Below are positions 1 through 15,000 of a stretch of 64,000 nt of DNA, in pieces (position 1 is the stretch's first letter; each line of letters begins with the position of its first letter). The translations under genes were made by a program, and so were the position numbers. Under the pieces are notes generated by a model, which was not told the DNA's origin, did no database searches, and worked only from the letters and a program-made list of their open reading frames with translations. Source of the stretch: Corella eumyota (taxonomy: Eukaryota; Chordata; Ascidiacea; Phlebobranchia; Corellidae); the NCBI GenBank assembly GCA_963082875.1, contig OY720101.1, positions 2,604,001-2,668,000 of the forward strand. The letters are read 5' to 3'.

Positions 1-57
1 AAATCTAAAAATGTTAGGGTATTAATTTTATAGATAATATTTGAAGATATCAAATTT

Positions 58-3000
58 CTAATTTTCAGCCTCGTTTGCACTATCTATTCTTGCTCGTATT
101 CGAATCTTATTACTGACTTCAAATGTACGCAATGTTACACCAAAAATATCCTCATGATATCTCTCCGACATCTACAATAAAAAAAAAATTAAAAAATATG
201 AATTTCACCAAGAAAAAAGTGAAGCCCTAGTTTACATAAACGCCTAATTTCATTTTTCCAACAAAATGTAAGAAAATTTGGGTTTTAGGTTATATTGGTA
301 ACATAGCAATTAATGTAAATTTTTGCAACTATTAAAAAGTTACACTTTTAAAGCATTAGATTTCTAATTACAAATTAACGTTTAATTCGACAAACTACTA
401 TATGCAGGTCATGTAAATAACCCCTAAAGCTAAATAGAATTTTACTACACAAATATGGCCCATAAATACCTTCATTGTATGAACATATTCATCCGCGTCC
501 TCCATCAACATGTTGCCCTTTTCTACTAAGATAGATTTAAGAACACGGTTGACGTCAGCAGCCATTGTGACGTCACCACATACGTAGAAATGTCCTAATT
601 TTGTACAAATTGTGTCATACACAAAGTCGGCCATCTCGTCGCGTAAAATATCTTGAACGTATTGCTAAAAAAAAAAAATATATATATATTAAAATAAAAA
701 TTGTTTTTTTGATTCAAACAAAAAAATATATTACAGTTATGTATTAAAATCGAAAACTTAAAAAATTGGTTACCTTAGGACTGTTGGGTTTTCTCGAGAA
801 AGCGGTATAACAATGAGATAATCCCCCTTTAGATTTTGCCTCCAAAACTTCATCTTTGTAAAGGTGGTCGTGTTCTGGGTGTCTACAACCAAACACTAGC
901 GCCATCTTGCGGTCAGTGTTTTCTAAAAATTTCAAGCAATATAGTGACTACTGTTATATAGGGTTGTGTAGGTAAAAAAACACTATATTACCATTAGTTT
1001 AGTAATCAGGAATTATTTATAAACTTACGATTTTGCTCAGCCTCGTAAACCCTTTGTTGCCAGAAACTTCTAAATGGAGCAATTCCTGTACCCGGTCCAA
1101 CTAACAAACAAGGTAAGGTTGGATCCTCCGGTAAATGGAATGATTTTGCTCTGTGAGAAAATTTGTTTGGAGTAAAATGTTTGTCCGAGTTAAACAACTG
1201 ATTGTATTAATTTAAGCACAAAAATGATTTTTTATTTAATTTAAATGTGGTTCGATTACAAATTTAAATAAAAATAAAACTAATTTTCGACAAGAAACAG
1301 TTTGCATATAAGGGTATCACGTGCAAATTTCTGCTTGCTTATATTATAACACACAATAAAGATAAATTGCATTTAATTAATGTGATAACTTTAGTTATAA
1401 AACCACAAACTTACGATCTGACGAAGCAAGCTATTCTTTCCGACTCGTTAATTCGATTAAGATAGGAAGAACAAACTCCGTGATGTAAAGATCCTTCACC
1501 ATCTAAACGTTTAATTAGATTTTATTACAAACTACGTTCAAATTTCTATTTTAGAGCTTTTGCTAAAAAAGTCAACATTTGTTAAACCAGTACAAACATC
1601 TAACTGTTTGAAACTTTGTATAACACAAGACAGTCTTAATACAAGTAACTCAATCATACCTTTTGTTTTATAGACCACAACGCTTACAGTCAAATGTATT
1701 TGTCCAGAATATACAGCAGGCGAGCTACTAATGGAGTAGTAGCGACATTGAAGTAGAGGTAACTGTCGTAACACGACTGATGTTTGAAGTTTAACTGAGG
1801 GAAATTGCTCCAATACTTCGACCAAGTTTGGAGTGTTGTAGAACTTCCAATCTTCGTAGTCTTGGGTTCCCTAAGTAAAAAAGTATGTGATATTTTATTT
1901 TATTAAATTTTTTTAGAATGTACTTTAAATTTTCTGCTTTACCTAGCTAAAAATTTAGTGCAATAATGCTTATATATATTGTATTAAATACTACTAGGAA
2001 AGTTGAAAGTGTAAATTAACTGTTAAAACCAAACTTTTGTTAGAATTCTAAAATAACCCCAAGTTTAAAAAAAATGGAACAAAATTTTACCAGGCTTAAG
2101 TTGATAAGTTTCTCTCTTTCTTCCTGATTGACAGCTGAATCAGCCAATAGTTTAAGAAACTGAGGAGTTGGGGGCGTGGTTATATCAAGATATCGACTCA
2201 AGGCAACCCACATACTACATGGTGGTAGTCTGTTATCAGCTTCCCACACCTTAAAAGTACCTGAAAAACAAATATAAACTAAATATCAGAGGCTTACACA
2301 TTAGGAAATTAAGTTTTAAAATTTCTTTTTTTTAAATAACTATTGTAGTATCAACGGTTTTGGTTTACAATCAGTTTTGGGTTGATTGGTTGCTTTTTTA
2401 ATAAAAGGACCCACCTAAAATGGTTTTCTTTTCTTTCAGGTATTCAAGTTGAACCATTGTATTTTGCTCTGGTACATCATCTATCCTCATCAGTAATTCT
2501 AAAATAAATTAACAAATAAAAAAAGTAAAATTAAAAATTCCAACAAAGCAATAATAAAACAAAGGTAATTGGAAAAATCTGTCTTCATATCAATGCTTTG
2601 TCAATATATAACGTTTTAAAATGTTAAATTTCGATAAAAAAAATTTTTCGATAAAAACTGCAAATTGAATGAACAAAGCTTACCACTGACAAGTTTGGGA
2701 TCGTTGCAGGGGAATATTCCGATATGATCTCCGGGTTCAAAATTGAATTTTTCCGATCCCTTGGTATCTAACTCAACCAAGATGGTGGATCGACTATTAA
2801 AATATATTGAAAATAAATGTTAAAGCAAAAGGTAAAAAAGTTAGAAAAATTAGATCAGTACAAAAGTTTGCTTAAAATATATAAATTAATTAAAATTGCA
2901 AATTTATTACAATTTAAAATAAGCTAAAATAGTATCCCAAAAGTCTAACAGCCGCAATGTATTGATATGTCGTAATTTTTTCCTATTTTTTAAATTATAG

Positions 3001-6000
3001 TTTCACGGTTTACAAATATTTTAATACCTTGACCCTTTTTTTTGAAGATTGATTCTATTCAGTAAAGTACATGTGGATATTTCCTTCTTACGCATTTTAC
3101 TAATACCTTTAACATATTGAAACATGAGTTTTTACAAGTTTTTTAACGAATTATGTCAATAGTGTTTTCATTTTTTAAAAGTGTTTTCATTGCATTAATA
3201 TTTTTTCTTTAATTTCACCTACCAACAACATAATCGTCGACCACTTCGTCGTCAGGTGGCAGCACAGAAACCCTGTTTTTGGATTTGTCGAAAGTTGAAC
3301 TACTCAACGAAGCATCAGCATCGTCCATGTTTACATCTTCACCAACACAAAATGTCTCACAAGCAACCTAGGAATAAATATGGTGATAATGAAAAATGTT
3401 TGCAATACATTATTTTTAAATATATTTTTTGCAATAATAATGTAGGTGTTAACGATAAGCAATTTTGTTAAGACGAAAGCCAGTTTAAAACAATATTATA
3501 AGAAATTAAATTTTTCGCTTAGTCATAACTACTAACATTGTTAATGCTTTAAAAATATGCCATTTTACAAAAAAATATCCTTAATAGACAATTAGTTAAA
3601 TATTACCTTAAAAACAGTCCGAGCCCATTTTCTGAAACTTTCCTCCTGGCCACAGAGTTCATCTCCTTCTCCAATTTCCAACAACCTTTCACCTTCCAGA
3701 TCACCCAACAATGAATCAATTGCATGCGCGAAAGCACAATAATTTGGGTAAGCACGTGAGCCCAAACCAAATACTGAAAACCTAAAAAAAAATAATAATT
3801 TAAAAAAATAACACTAAAAATGAGTTATGAGTAAATTTAATCTTGTTTGTTAGATTTTTTAGTTGGTATTTCAGATCTTAAAGTTAGCAAAGACAAAAAT
3901 TACAAAAAAGTTAAATTTTTGCCTGATGGTCTTTATTATATAAATTTATACATGTTACAGCTTGTAGTTAAACACCTTGTATTACAATCATTAACTTACT
4001 TAACATTAGCCAATAATCCTTGAGTTTCAGCAATAGATCCAGATTTTAACAACAACTTGGAAGATTGTCTTCTATTCAAAGGATTCACGTTATTTGCACA
4101 CTTAAAAGTTTTCTTTGGACTAAAATGATAAAATTTGTTAGTTTTTAGATAAGTACAATATTTAAACAATAAAAACAAGATGGGCTAGTCCAGTTAACAC
4201 CAAGTTTGGGACATTAGCAAGTTACAAATGCATATAATGCTAAAACTTTTAAACAAATTTTAATTCCACATTTTTTAGATTCATTTTCTATACAAAGATG
4301 TTCCTTAATGCAACATTAGCTTTGTAGAAAATTCGTTTATATTAGCATGTAAACGGCAACACATATTTTATGACCTACCTTTCCTCCTTGTCTTGGTGAA
4401 CCAGTTTTTGCAGCCCATGAGCCAATGACTAAACAAAATTACTTATTAGTTCACGAATAAATCACATAAAAATAAAACCAAACTAAATCTTTTACCTCTC
4501 CGTTTTCAGGTGGATCCCCGTTCCCGAAAGTACTGGTGACAACTAGGACAAGTGATTCATATTCAAGATGCACAATGTCATATTCGTCCATTCGTACAAC
4601 CTGTTAAATATCAATGCCTTTAAAATCCTAACATGTTAAGTCTTTAGTCGTCTAAAATTAGAGTATAGTAGAAATTTGTTTGTGTAAAAACTGTACAGTT
4701 AAATAAATATGACTTTAAATATTAACCATAGACAAGATTTTTTATTGTCTTTATTTTATGAAACGTACCTTTGCATCAAAGGCATGATTAAATATCTCAT
4801 GCAAAGTTGTTGCATATGATAGAGACTTTCCCGTTTCTGAAGCGTATAAGATTGTTGCTTTTACTCTTAACGCCATCGCTTTTGTCATCATCGCTGATGT
4901 AAGTAAAACGCTCCTGAGTTGGTTATAAAAAATAATTTTGTTAAATGTTTGCTATAATTTTGTTTAAAATCAATAAATATTTTGCAAAATTGACATATTA
5001 CAGTTTTTTCTATGAACTTTATATTTTAAAATTCGTCAGTAAAACTTTTTAATTTTTTTACTTTGCAAGTTCTTTAAAATGAATTTTCTTAGTTTTTTTA
5101 ACTTGCAATTCCTCTTCCTTCCACTGATAATATTTCCACGGCTCAGTCTAAAACAAAACACCACTGTTTAAGTGTCCTAAATCTAGATGCTAACGCTGCT
5201 AAGTTATAACAGATTCAAAATACATACAACAATTTAAATAAAAAGACATAAATATTACAAGGTGACTGCCAAACTGACAAAGGTAATTTAAAGTTTAGTT
5301 AAAATTAATAAAGTAACTTCAGCCAGGGTCGGAAAATTTTTAAACGTAAACTTACCTGATAAAAGCAAGTTGGGTTTAAAACATAGTTCAGGATCTCTTG
5401 GTGGAAAATAGGGGTCGAACTTCCTGATATGGGGGGCACCAACCACACCCAATCACCGGGACAACCACCCCTTAGTCTTAACTCGTTTGAGAAATGTTTC
5501 ATGAAAGATTCGGTGGCGACATGATGGTCCATAATTGTAACGTTGTCAGACTAAAAAGGGCAGAACATAGAACATTTTAACAACAACTGTTTATTACATT
5601 TCCATTCAAAATTAGATAGAGAATTTGTAGAGCACTTTATTTGAACTGTTTTGTCAATAAAGTTGTAAACTCTTATCAAACCTGATAACTGTGCAGTACA
5701 GCAATGTTAAACTCGACTATTGCTTTATCCTTCCAAAGTGATGCAGTGTTCTTTGTGTTTAAACCCATTTTTTCAGCAACCATCTAAATAATACAAAAAT
5801 TCTCATTAAAAAAACAAATATCGCAATTGACATAAGTATATTGATAGAATTGACATAAGTATATTGTAACAACTTTGCCTTATACTCTTTTGTAAAAAAA
5901 GCCGTAGTAATGTTTACAGTATTCTATTGCGTAAGATTTACGTCAACCGTTCAGAAACTCGTGCCACGAATACTAATACAAATACAAGTAAACAGTTGAA

Positions 6001-9000
6001 GCAATAAGTCACGTGATAATAATAAGATGGAGAGACGAAACTTTAGGTGTAAACACGTGACAAGGAATATATAAGACTTAAGAGTAAACAACATTATAGC
6101 GGATTCGTTACAATATTCTGATCTTAAACCTAGAAATGATTTTAAGTGTTTGACATCATTACAAGGAAAACGCCTTACTCAAGGTTGTTATCAAATAAAA
6201 GGAGGGGAAATCAAGTCTGGGCATTTGGTTGTGATGCTTGTCTAAATCGTCTATCAAAATATTGACTCAGTGACTTACCGGTAACAAATTGTATCTTTGC
6301 AAATCGCACAAATCTCTCGCAATTTCAGTTCCCATAAACCAACCGTTAAATGGACACGCCGCGTATTGTACTCCACCAATATCAACCATCATTCCACTTA
6401 CAGCAGGCACACCATACCACTTTAAACCCAACTCTCCGAACCAATCATATCTACCAACAAAAAAGGGGCAAAAATTTAAACAAAGTTGTTTAAAAACGTA
6501 GAAAGTATCAAAAAATGTTAGAGATGTTAGAATGACGTTTTTAATATTGACATAAGCAAATAGTATAAACCTTGGGCAAACTAAATTTAATTAAACTTGA
6601 CATTTATACTAATAAAAAAAATTTATGAATAAATTTAATTGTAAGATGAATTGTTAAATATTTACTTTATAACTTTTAAGCATAAGGTTAATTTTCGTCA
6701 GTCTTTAGTTTTTTTTTATATTTGCCGTTGCCACACCCGTTAAAGGTTTTGTATTAGGTTGTGTTAAAGGTTTTGTATTAGGTTGTAACCATATAAATGT
6801 TAAGTGCTTATAATAAACCAAGTTGCTATGGACCTAGGCCGACACACAAAAGTATTTTAATAAGTTCCTTTTTTACATATGTCAAGTATAAAATTTAATA
6901 TATTTGGCATCAAAATGCCACCCTTTAAAAAAATAGAATAAAAGCTAGTTATATTTTAACAAACTTTTTACATACTCTGGGTTAGGATGTCGAAGTTGGA
7001 CTTCTAACACCAGGTTGCTTGGAATTTCAAATATGTCAGGATCTTGACCGTTTATTTGCAGCAGAAGAGGAAGAATCACAAATCTTCCTTGCTTTGGTTT
7101 CCAACCTAATCGTTCACATAACTGAAAAATAAAATAAAAAAATTTAAATTTTAAATATAAAATAAGGTTTAAATAAAATTTAAACAAATAAAGTTTAAAA
7201 TTTGATTTAAAACAGTTAAAATTGACATATTAAATATGTGCGCAAAAATTTATAGAATTTTTATAATAAACACTATTTTAAATCGTAAAAAATTTAATAT
7301 ATATTTTAAAAGTGTCACAAAAGTGAAAAATATCGAATTAAAATCTTGTTAATAATTGATAAGATTAAATGATACGAGTTTAGTTAAATTATATTACCAG
7401 TAAATAGAGTTCACAAAAATTTAATAGGTTTAAAAAAATGTCGAATATTTTGATTTTTTTTAAAACCTTTTAAATCCTTGAATTAAAATTCCGTATTCAA
7501 TTTAAAAATATAATTTTTTGTGTAAGCCTAATCTAATCCTCTTATACCAAAAAAGTGGGGCTGTATTTTAATGCAATTTTGACAGAGCATGGTTTGTTAC
7601 TGTTTTTTTAAACAGTTTTTGTCTTTTCTACGTCAATTTTATCTTAAACTGCGACGAAATAAGAGTAAATACACTCATCATCACCATATATGAAATCGTG
7701 AGTTTCATTAAATAAATTCTCGTTTTTAAAATATAATTATTTTATTTTTACCTCAGTAAATTCCAAGTTAGCAGGATCCCCCATAATTGAGCCATCAGGT
7801 TGTCGGAAAGCAGCATATCTAATCAATTGATTATTCCATACCCTGCATTCAGTCTCAACGTCGGTACGGGGTGGAAAAAATGTGATACAAGATCTAAAAA
7901 TAAAAATTATGAGCTTTACTATGGTTACATTTATGGCCAAAGATGGTTATGCAGAATACGCTCAAAAAATTAAAAATATAATACAAGATATATAAAAAAT
8001 AATCAGCTTTATCGTAGGTATATTTGTGGACAAATTTGACCACGCAAAAATGTAAAACCTTGCCCAAAACGTTACAAAATTTGATACAAGATCTAAATGT
8101 AAATATTTACAACTTTTAGACTTTTTATATTTATAGCTTTAGTTACAACAGTAACCGTGCCAAGCTATAAAACCATGCCTAAAAAGTTTATAACCATGAC
8201 AAAGCTTAAAAATAAATTTGTTTTTGAGGTAATGCAACGTCACCCTTCACCAAACAAACAAGTCAAATTTCAAACCTGATATTTCCTTTGTTTGTTGCAT
8301 ATTTAATGTGAACTAAAATCGCCTCAAACATCTCTGACGTGGTGGTCACGTGACGATAGTCGAATACCTACGAAATATTTTTAGTTTAAGGAAATTTTGA
8401 AACATGTTTTAGTGACCGATGTCTCGTTATCATTAAGCACGTTTGTCCAAAAAAAAATCGTGAACAAATTTAATTAGATTTTAATTTTTTTTCGGATATT
8501 TCGTAGAATATGTCAAGAAGCCGACTAATAATTACAAATATTTACATTTGCTTGTCTTCTAAATTTTGTATTTAATCATCAAGACAAATTACTTAATTAT
8601 TAATAAAGTTAAATGTTAATTTACTTGTAACTTGTTCCATTGTATTCGTCCGATGCATCTTGGTGCATTCCGCCAAGCCATCTTAGCTCCAAAAATGAGT
8701 TCGTTTTTGTTATGGGAATACGTTTCAGAACTTTCAATTGATGACATCACCTCTTCTAGTCGATGAGTATGGGCATCTGAATTAGACCTAAATATGAAAC
8801 AAAATTGTTAAAGTTGAATAACGTGATATTGTCAGTATTAATTTAAAAAGAGGCAACAAGTAGAATTTATGATACACTAATTTTGTTAGTTATGTTTTTT
8901 TAACAAGGGGATTTTTTTTCAGTAGCAATCAAAAAATTTAAATATTCGCAAATTCTTAATTTTTCTTTAAATAGCAAAGGTTAAATATTTTGTAGACGGC

Positions 9001-12000
9001 ATTTTTGCCAACAAATTAAAAAAAAAAAAATTATAAACAAATTGGCTACGTTCTATACATGATTTGGCAAAAAAACTAGTATTTTTTATAAAACAAAAAT
9101 GCTAATAACGTGCCTTGGATGTGGTTTAGTTTGTTCTTTTTTTACCCACTAGTATCGTTTACATGACAGAATTTCATAGAAAAAGTATTTCGTAAAACAT
9201 TGTAGTCATGTTCAGACCAGAAAAATGTTTAATAAATTGTTTTTTCCTAATAAGCTTTCAAGGTCTAGTGATTTTTTCTATTTTTAAAGTGTAATGTAAA
9301 ACCTTTTGGTTTAAATTTTTGCGAAATAATCATGTGTTGTTGTTTTTAAACCAATTAACATTCTTTTTAGGTTTATTTAAAATTTCCAAGATATCTTACC
9401 GCTTCATTGATTCATAATATTCGTCGATAAAACCTTTCGCCAATCTTCTGACTTCGCTTACTTCGATCTTTGCACGGGGATCATTCGATAAATTAGGTGG
9501 GGTCATCATGCTTCCCTTGCACTGACTATACGAACATGGTGTAGGCTAAATAAACAAAAAACTACTGAAGTATTTGTGGGTTACGGAATATGCAACTGCA
9601 AAGGAAAATCAACCTCTATAAATATCGTAATTTATTCAAGTGTAAAATAGGTCAAATATCACACACTATGGAAATATTTTTCGTTATATAAGAGTAAATG
9701 TCTTGCAAAGTAGTGTAACGGCGTATTATAATAAAATAACCGGGAAATGTATCATTTTGTGCAAATGCTTAAAGGTTTAAAGTTATAGTTAAAATTAATC
9801 GACTTTTGCAATTCAATTAAAATGAAATTTGGTATTAACCTGCCATATAACCTTCCGTACCAGACATTTTTACAGAAAAATTCATTAAAACTTTATATGT
9901 AAATCTAGACAAAAAACAAACAAACACCCAGCTAGAAAATACAAATATATATTCACTATAGCAGAAAATCACAAAACACATAGAACCCAAAACTCTTTAA
10001 AAAGAAATCCAATTTTACAATTTTACATAAGCATAATAAACCGGCAGCGTGGGGTAGTGGTAAAAACACTTGCTACAACACACATGAGGTCGTGGGTTCA
10101 ATCCCCACTGAGCTTATGCTGTAGCGCCCTTGAGTAAGGTGCTATAAACGGTACAAACTCCTGCTGAGCCAGCACTTAATCAGCAGCATAATCATCGGGC
10201 AATTATAATCTATAATATCCCAAACTCCCACAGGCAACTCGAGACTGGGTCGGAGTAACTTATGTTACTCTATGTTTAAGTCGCGCATTCGACTATCCCA
10301 CGTCGAGGATAAAGATATATAAAAAAAAAACACATAAACGTAATAAATTTAAATACAAACTTACTAATGCTGTTTTGAGATGTAAAGTATCTCTAACCAC
10401 CCTATCGGTTTCCCAATTCTTCAGGTTTGAATAAGGTTTCTCGTTCATACTTGATGCACCACTAAATTAAATACAAAAGTTTAAGATTTTTCTTAGTCAT
10501 TTTTAGTTTGTATGACTAAAAGCATAGTCAGGTTTTAAAAATAAGCCAGTAAGGCAAATGCTTTTATTTAACATTTTTTTAATTTTTTTACACACTAAAT
10601 ATGGTTTAATAATTAAGTTAATTAATATAACTTTGATCTTATTCTCATTAAGAAAAATGAGGTTTTAAAAATAAGTCAGTAAGGCAATTGCTTTCATTTA
10701 ACATTTTGTAAATTTTAAATTTTTAAGAAAAATGATAATGATAAACTTACGTGACTGGGCAACCCATTAAAACTCCGTTTGACATTTCTTTTTCTCTCGT
10801 TTCCTCTTTTAAACTCTGAGAATTTTCGGCTACCTCTTCGCCAGGTTTTAAACCTTGGAATGTGTATTTCTTTGTACTTTGGGGCTTTATATCACCTTGA
10901 ACTTCTTTTTCTCTTACAACTGGTTCTGTGACGTCAGCAACCTTCTGCTTGTTAGTTTTTAAGATTTGTTCACTGTTTTTAATTAAACTTTTTTGATTAA
11001 TTTCGTCTAAGCGTGGTACATTTTCATTTGAAGATTTCTCGTTTTGATTAAGTAAAACCGGATGTTGTGTTAATTTAACTTCAGTTGGCGTACTGTTTTG
11101 ATTAGAACCCTGTGTATTTGTTTGTAATTTGGCGGGTGGGTTTGGATTAAGTAATTTATCTTCAAGGTTGTTTAAATTACTTATTCTCTTCCTTAAAGGC
11201 TCTGAAAACAAATTTTTAATTTAAAAATCAAAAATATTTTTATTTTGTTTTAAAATATGTAACTTATAAAGTATTGTTTTAAAATACGTAAGTCACAAAC
11301 CCAAAGTTGGGCACTAAACCGTTAATGCGTTAATCGTTAATTAACGATAAAATTTAACTTTTAAGTTAACTTTAAAAATCGTTAACGGACCTGTTAACTT
11401 TCGTTAAATTGTGCTTTCGTTAAATTAAGTCCGTTAATTTAATATTTTTACAAGTTTACCATGGTAATATAAAAGTATATATGTTTTATTTTGCCGTTTA
11501 TTGGGTTTAGTCGTTTCAATTTTAAAGGATGTTCTGACGATGTATTGACTGACGTATAAACGATGCATTGACGACGATGACGATGTATTGAAATTTTAAA
11601 TGATGCAGTTTTGAAAACGTCATTTAAACTTACGTTCGTGTAGTTAAAATATCAACTAAGATAAAAACTGCTGTTTTTTTTAAAATAGGGTCGTTTCTTT
11701 TATTTAAATTTTAACGTTAACGTTTATCGATGACTATCGTTACATTTTGTTTAAATTAACTTATTAACGTTAACGAAGTTAATGTATTGTGTAACGAATT
11801 ACCACTTAACGAAGTTACTTTCTCGGTTAACTGTGCCCACCTTTGCTGACAAACCTATACTCTAGGTAATTTAACCATAACCCCTAATACCCAGACAGCC
11901 TTTGGTGGCATTAGTTTTTATACTTTAATAAGCTATAGGAAGCTTAAACGTGAACATTATTGTAAACAAAAAACTAAGAACCAAAAATATATTAAAATTT

Positions 12001-15000
12001 GATTTAAATACTGTATTTACTTTGACAGCATATACACTATGATCTTAACTCTAACACATTTGAAAATTCAGTAATAAATTTTAAAATTTGGTAATGTAAC
12101 ATTATCGCACTTTCTTTGCTGTAACATTATAAAAATATAATGCTTTCTAAATAATATTGCTTTACATTTTTATATAATAGAACAAAATTGACTTTGACTT
12201 TAGTTTGTTTATTCAATAACAGTTGTACTTATTAATAACTTTTGTTTATACCTATTTATACACAAAAATGTTTACTTTTTAAATTTACTATACCTATTTT
12301 TTTTTATTTTCTACGTTGCCAGTTTAATTGCCATGGTTTAAAATTTATGTTCACTATATAACCCGAAGCTATACGTTTTATTCGCAAAAAATTCGCAACA
12401 AATTTTTAATTCTAAAAACACAGTTGTCCTATAACTTTAATAACATAGTTGCGATTAAATTTAAATCAAACCTTTACTAGGAATTCCATTAATTTTTTAT
12501 AAATTTCGACAAACCTAAGTTACACTTTTGTACTAGCTATTAAGTTTAACATATTAAGATACTAGCTAGTCTAGTCATAAATGCATGCCGTTGTTTAAAC
12601 CCTCGAAGATGATATTTACAAATCGTAAACTTATTGCATGTTTATTAATCACGTATTTTATGATTAATTTAGCACTGTCAAAAAAAGCGTCCGGCAAACA
12701 TTACTTTTATATAAACACACTAAGCCAAAATACGACTTCACAAACACAGTTATTTACTAATAGTTTTATTACATTACTTTGGTTTTATTAAAGCCCTGTT
12801 CAAATAAAATCTTACAACGATAACTGAATTTAAAATATATGTACGTGCGCTACACTATCTTCAGACCCTATAACTTTTGATACAATTTTAATAAATCGTT
12901 ACAAGTTGGATTTGCAGGCGTAGAAAATAATTAAGTTGTCGTTTGAAGAAATACCATAAAGGAAATAAAGATTGATTTTTGAACAAACTTCTTTATTTTT
13001 CGCGGAAATTGAACTACTGTAAACAACTTTGATTTGACTCACCAGAAACTTGGGTTTAATATTTATATGTTTATATAATATTTTAATAAAGTTAACTAGT
13101 TGAAATTAATACTTTTTTAAAACTATGTATACCTAGTAAGAGTTAAAAAATAAAAAAAAGATAATTTTCCTAAACTTAAAACATAAAAATAAAGTATTAT
13201 ATTATCGAATAAAGAATTTTTTAAAACTTTATATAAGTTTGTCTTTTTGGCACAGCAAAATTAAGCAATAATTGAGTATGTCTACCTATTCTGCTTAGGC
13301 CAACTAAATGGTTATTGTTATTAAGTAATTTGTGTACGTGACTTAATGCAGCAAACAACAAAGTTTTTTTTTATGAATTTACGAGATATATAAATGATAG
13401 AATCGGCGAATTAACAAATAAAAGTATATTTATTATGTCATTGCATTAATCCAAGACCAAAATAACATTATCTAAAAGGCGATAACTTAAAATACATATC
13501 TGGAAATAACCACTAATTAAGCCCTAAATAAATCAACATTTTTTCCGATATCGATTCGTCTGAAAATGCCCTTTAAATTTGGCAAAATTTCAAAATCGTT
13601 ACAAGGATATTATAATCTTATATAACAAATCTGTAACTTTAAATAACCATCACATGCTTATATTAAATTAAACTGTTTTACTTAAAACGGCCTTATTACA
13701 AAAATTTATTTTTTTTGACTAAAAATTTGCATATCCATTTTTGATAAAATTTACATACATATTAAACTATATTGTTGTATAAAGAACAATTATATCTTTC
13801 TTAAAGTAAAAAGAAAAATTTAATTAAAAATATTTCTGGCTTTAGCTAAGCTGGGTGTATTATACCAATCCTACCCCAAAGTTAAACAAAATAATACAAA
13901 AAGCGTTGCGCTTTATCATAATTAAATTCTCATTATTCATGTCTAACACATGTGAAGATAATATGTTCAAAAGATTGTTTTTTACATGTTTAAAAGCATA
14001 ATTAATTTCGATTTCTAAAAGTTGACATTTAATATTATTTTTTTAGACATTTTTTTTAAATTTTTATTATTAGAATACACTTTGTTTTTTCATAAAATAT
14101 ATAATAAAAAAATTTGAAATTTTACTTTTCTGCAAAGAAGGCGACCCCATTGCCTCGGAACTAGGAGTTGTAACTCGTATAGTCCGTGGCCTTCCATCGC
14201 CAGTAAACGTGGTTTGTAAATTGGTCACAAATCCGTTAGGACCCCTAATCATTAAGGCCGCTGCTGAGTTAACTGGAACATCTAAAAATTAAAATTTTCG
14301 TTAAAAAAATTTTAGAAATAAAAAAAATAAAAAGTTTTTGTTAAATATTAAGACATACTTAAAAAAAAACGAATTAAATATAAATAAAAAAGCAGTCAAT
14401 AAGATGGTATTGTAAGTAAATACGTTTCGTAACACAAATATGTAAATATCAATTATACGTTGTATATAGTTTCAAATAAAAAAATAAACAAAATATTTTT
14501 AAATTATTGATGTCAGGGCGTTATTTATAGTAACGTTAAACTAAAATTATTTGTTTTCGTATATCATATTTTATTAATTAAAAAACAACAAACTAAAGAC
14601 AGAGGCTAATTTTATAGGATGACTATGCATTTTTTTTAAAAGTTTAATAAATAATTATAAAATTAAAATTTACGTCAAATTTAAATTTAAAAAACTTTTA
14701 ATATGACTTAAGGTTTAACAACTCACCTCGTAAAGCTTGTAAAGCTTCTTTGTAGGAAATTTCGGACAGATCTGTTTGATTGACAGCTAGGACTACGTCA
14801 CCAATTCGAATCAAGTCACTTTGATGGGCAGGGCCTCCTATATCAACAAAATCAATATTTATTGAAAACATTACGAGACACAAAATTAAAAGAAATTGTT
14901 GTAACATTACGAAGCATAAAATTTAGAAAAATTGTTCCAAAAAAAAACAAATAAAAATAAACTAAAAAAAAATAAAGGGGAAAAAAATTTTCTTAATTTT

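Noticed and set aside
10041-10110. tRNA-like A and B boxes, and the same at 19.2, 37.6, 43.4, 41.4, 42.3 and 50.6 kb
   Set aside because: They are heads of dispersed SINE copies. None folds into a convincing full cloverleaf by eye, and each is followed by the family body and tail.
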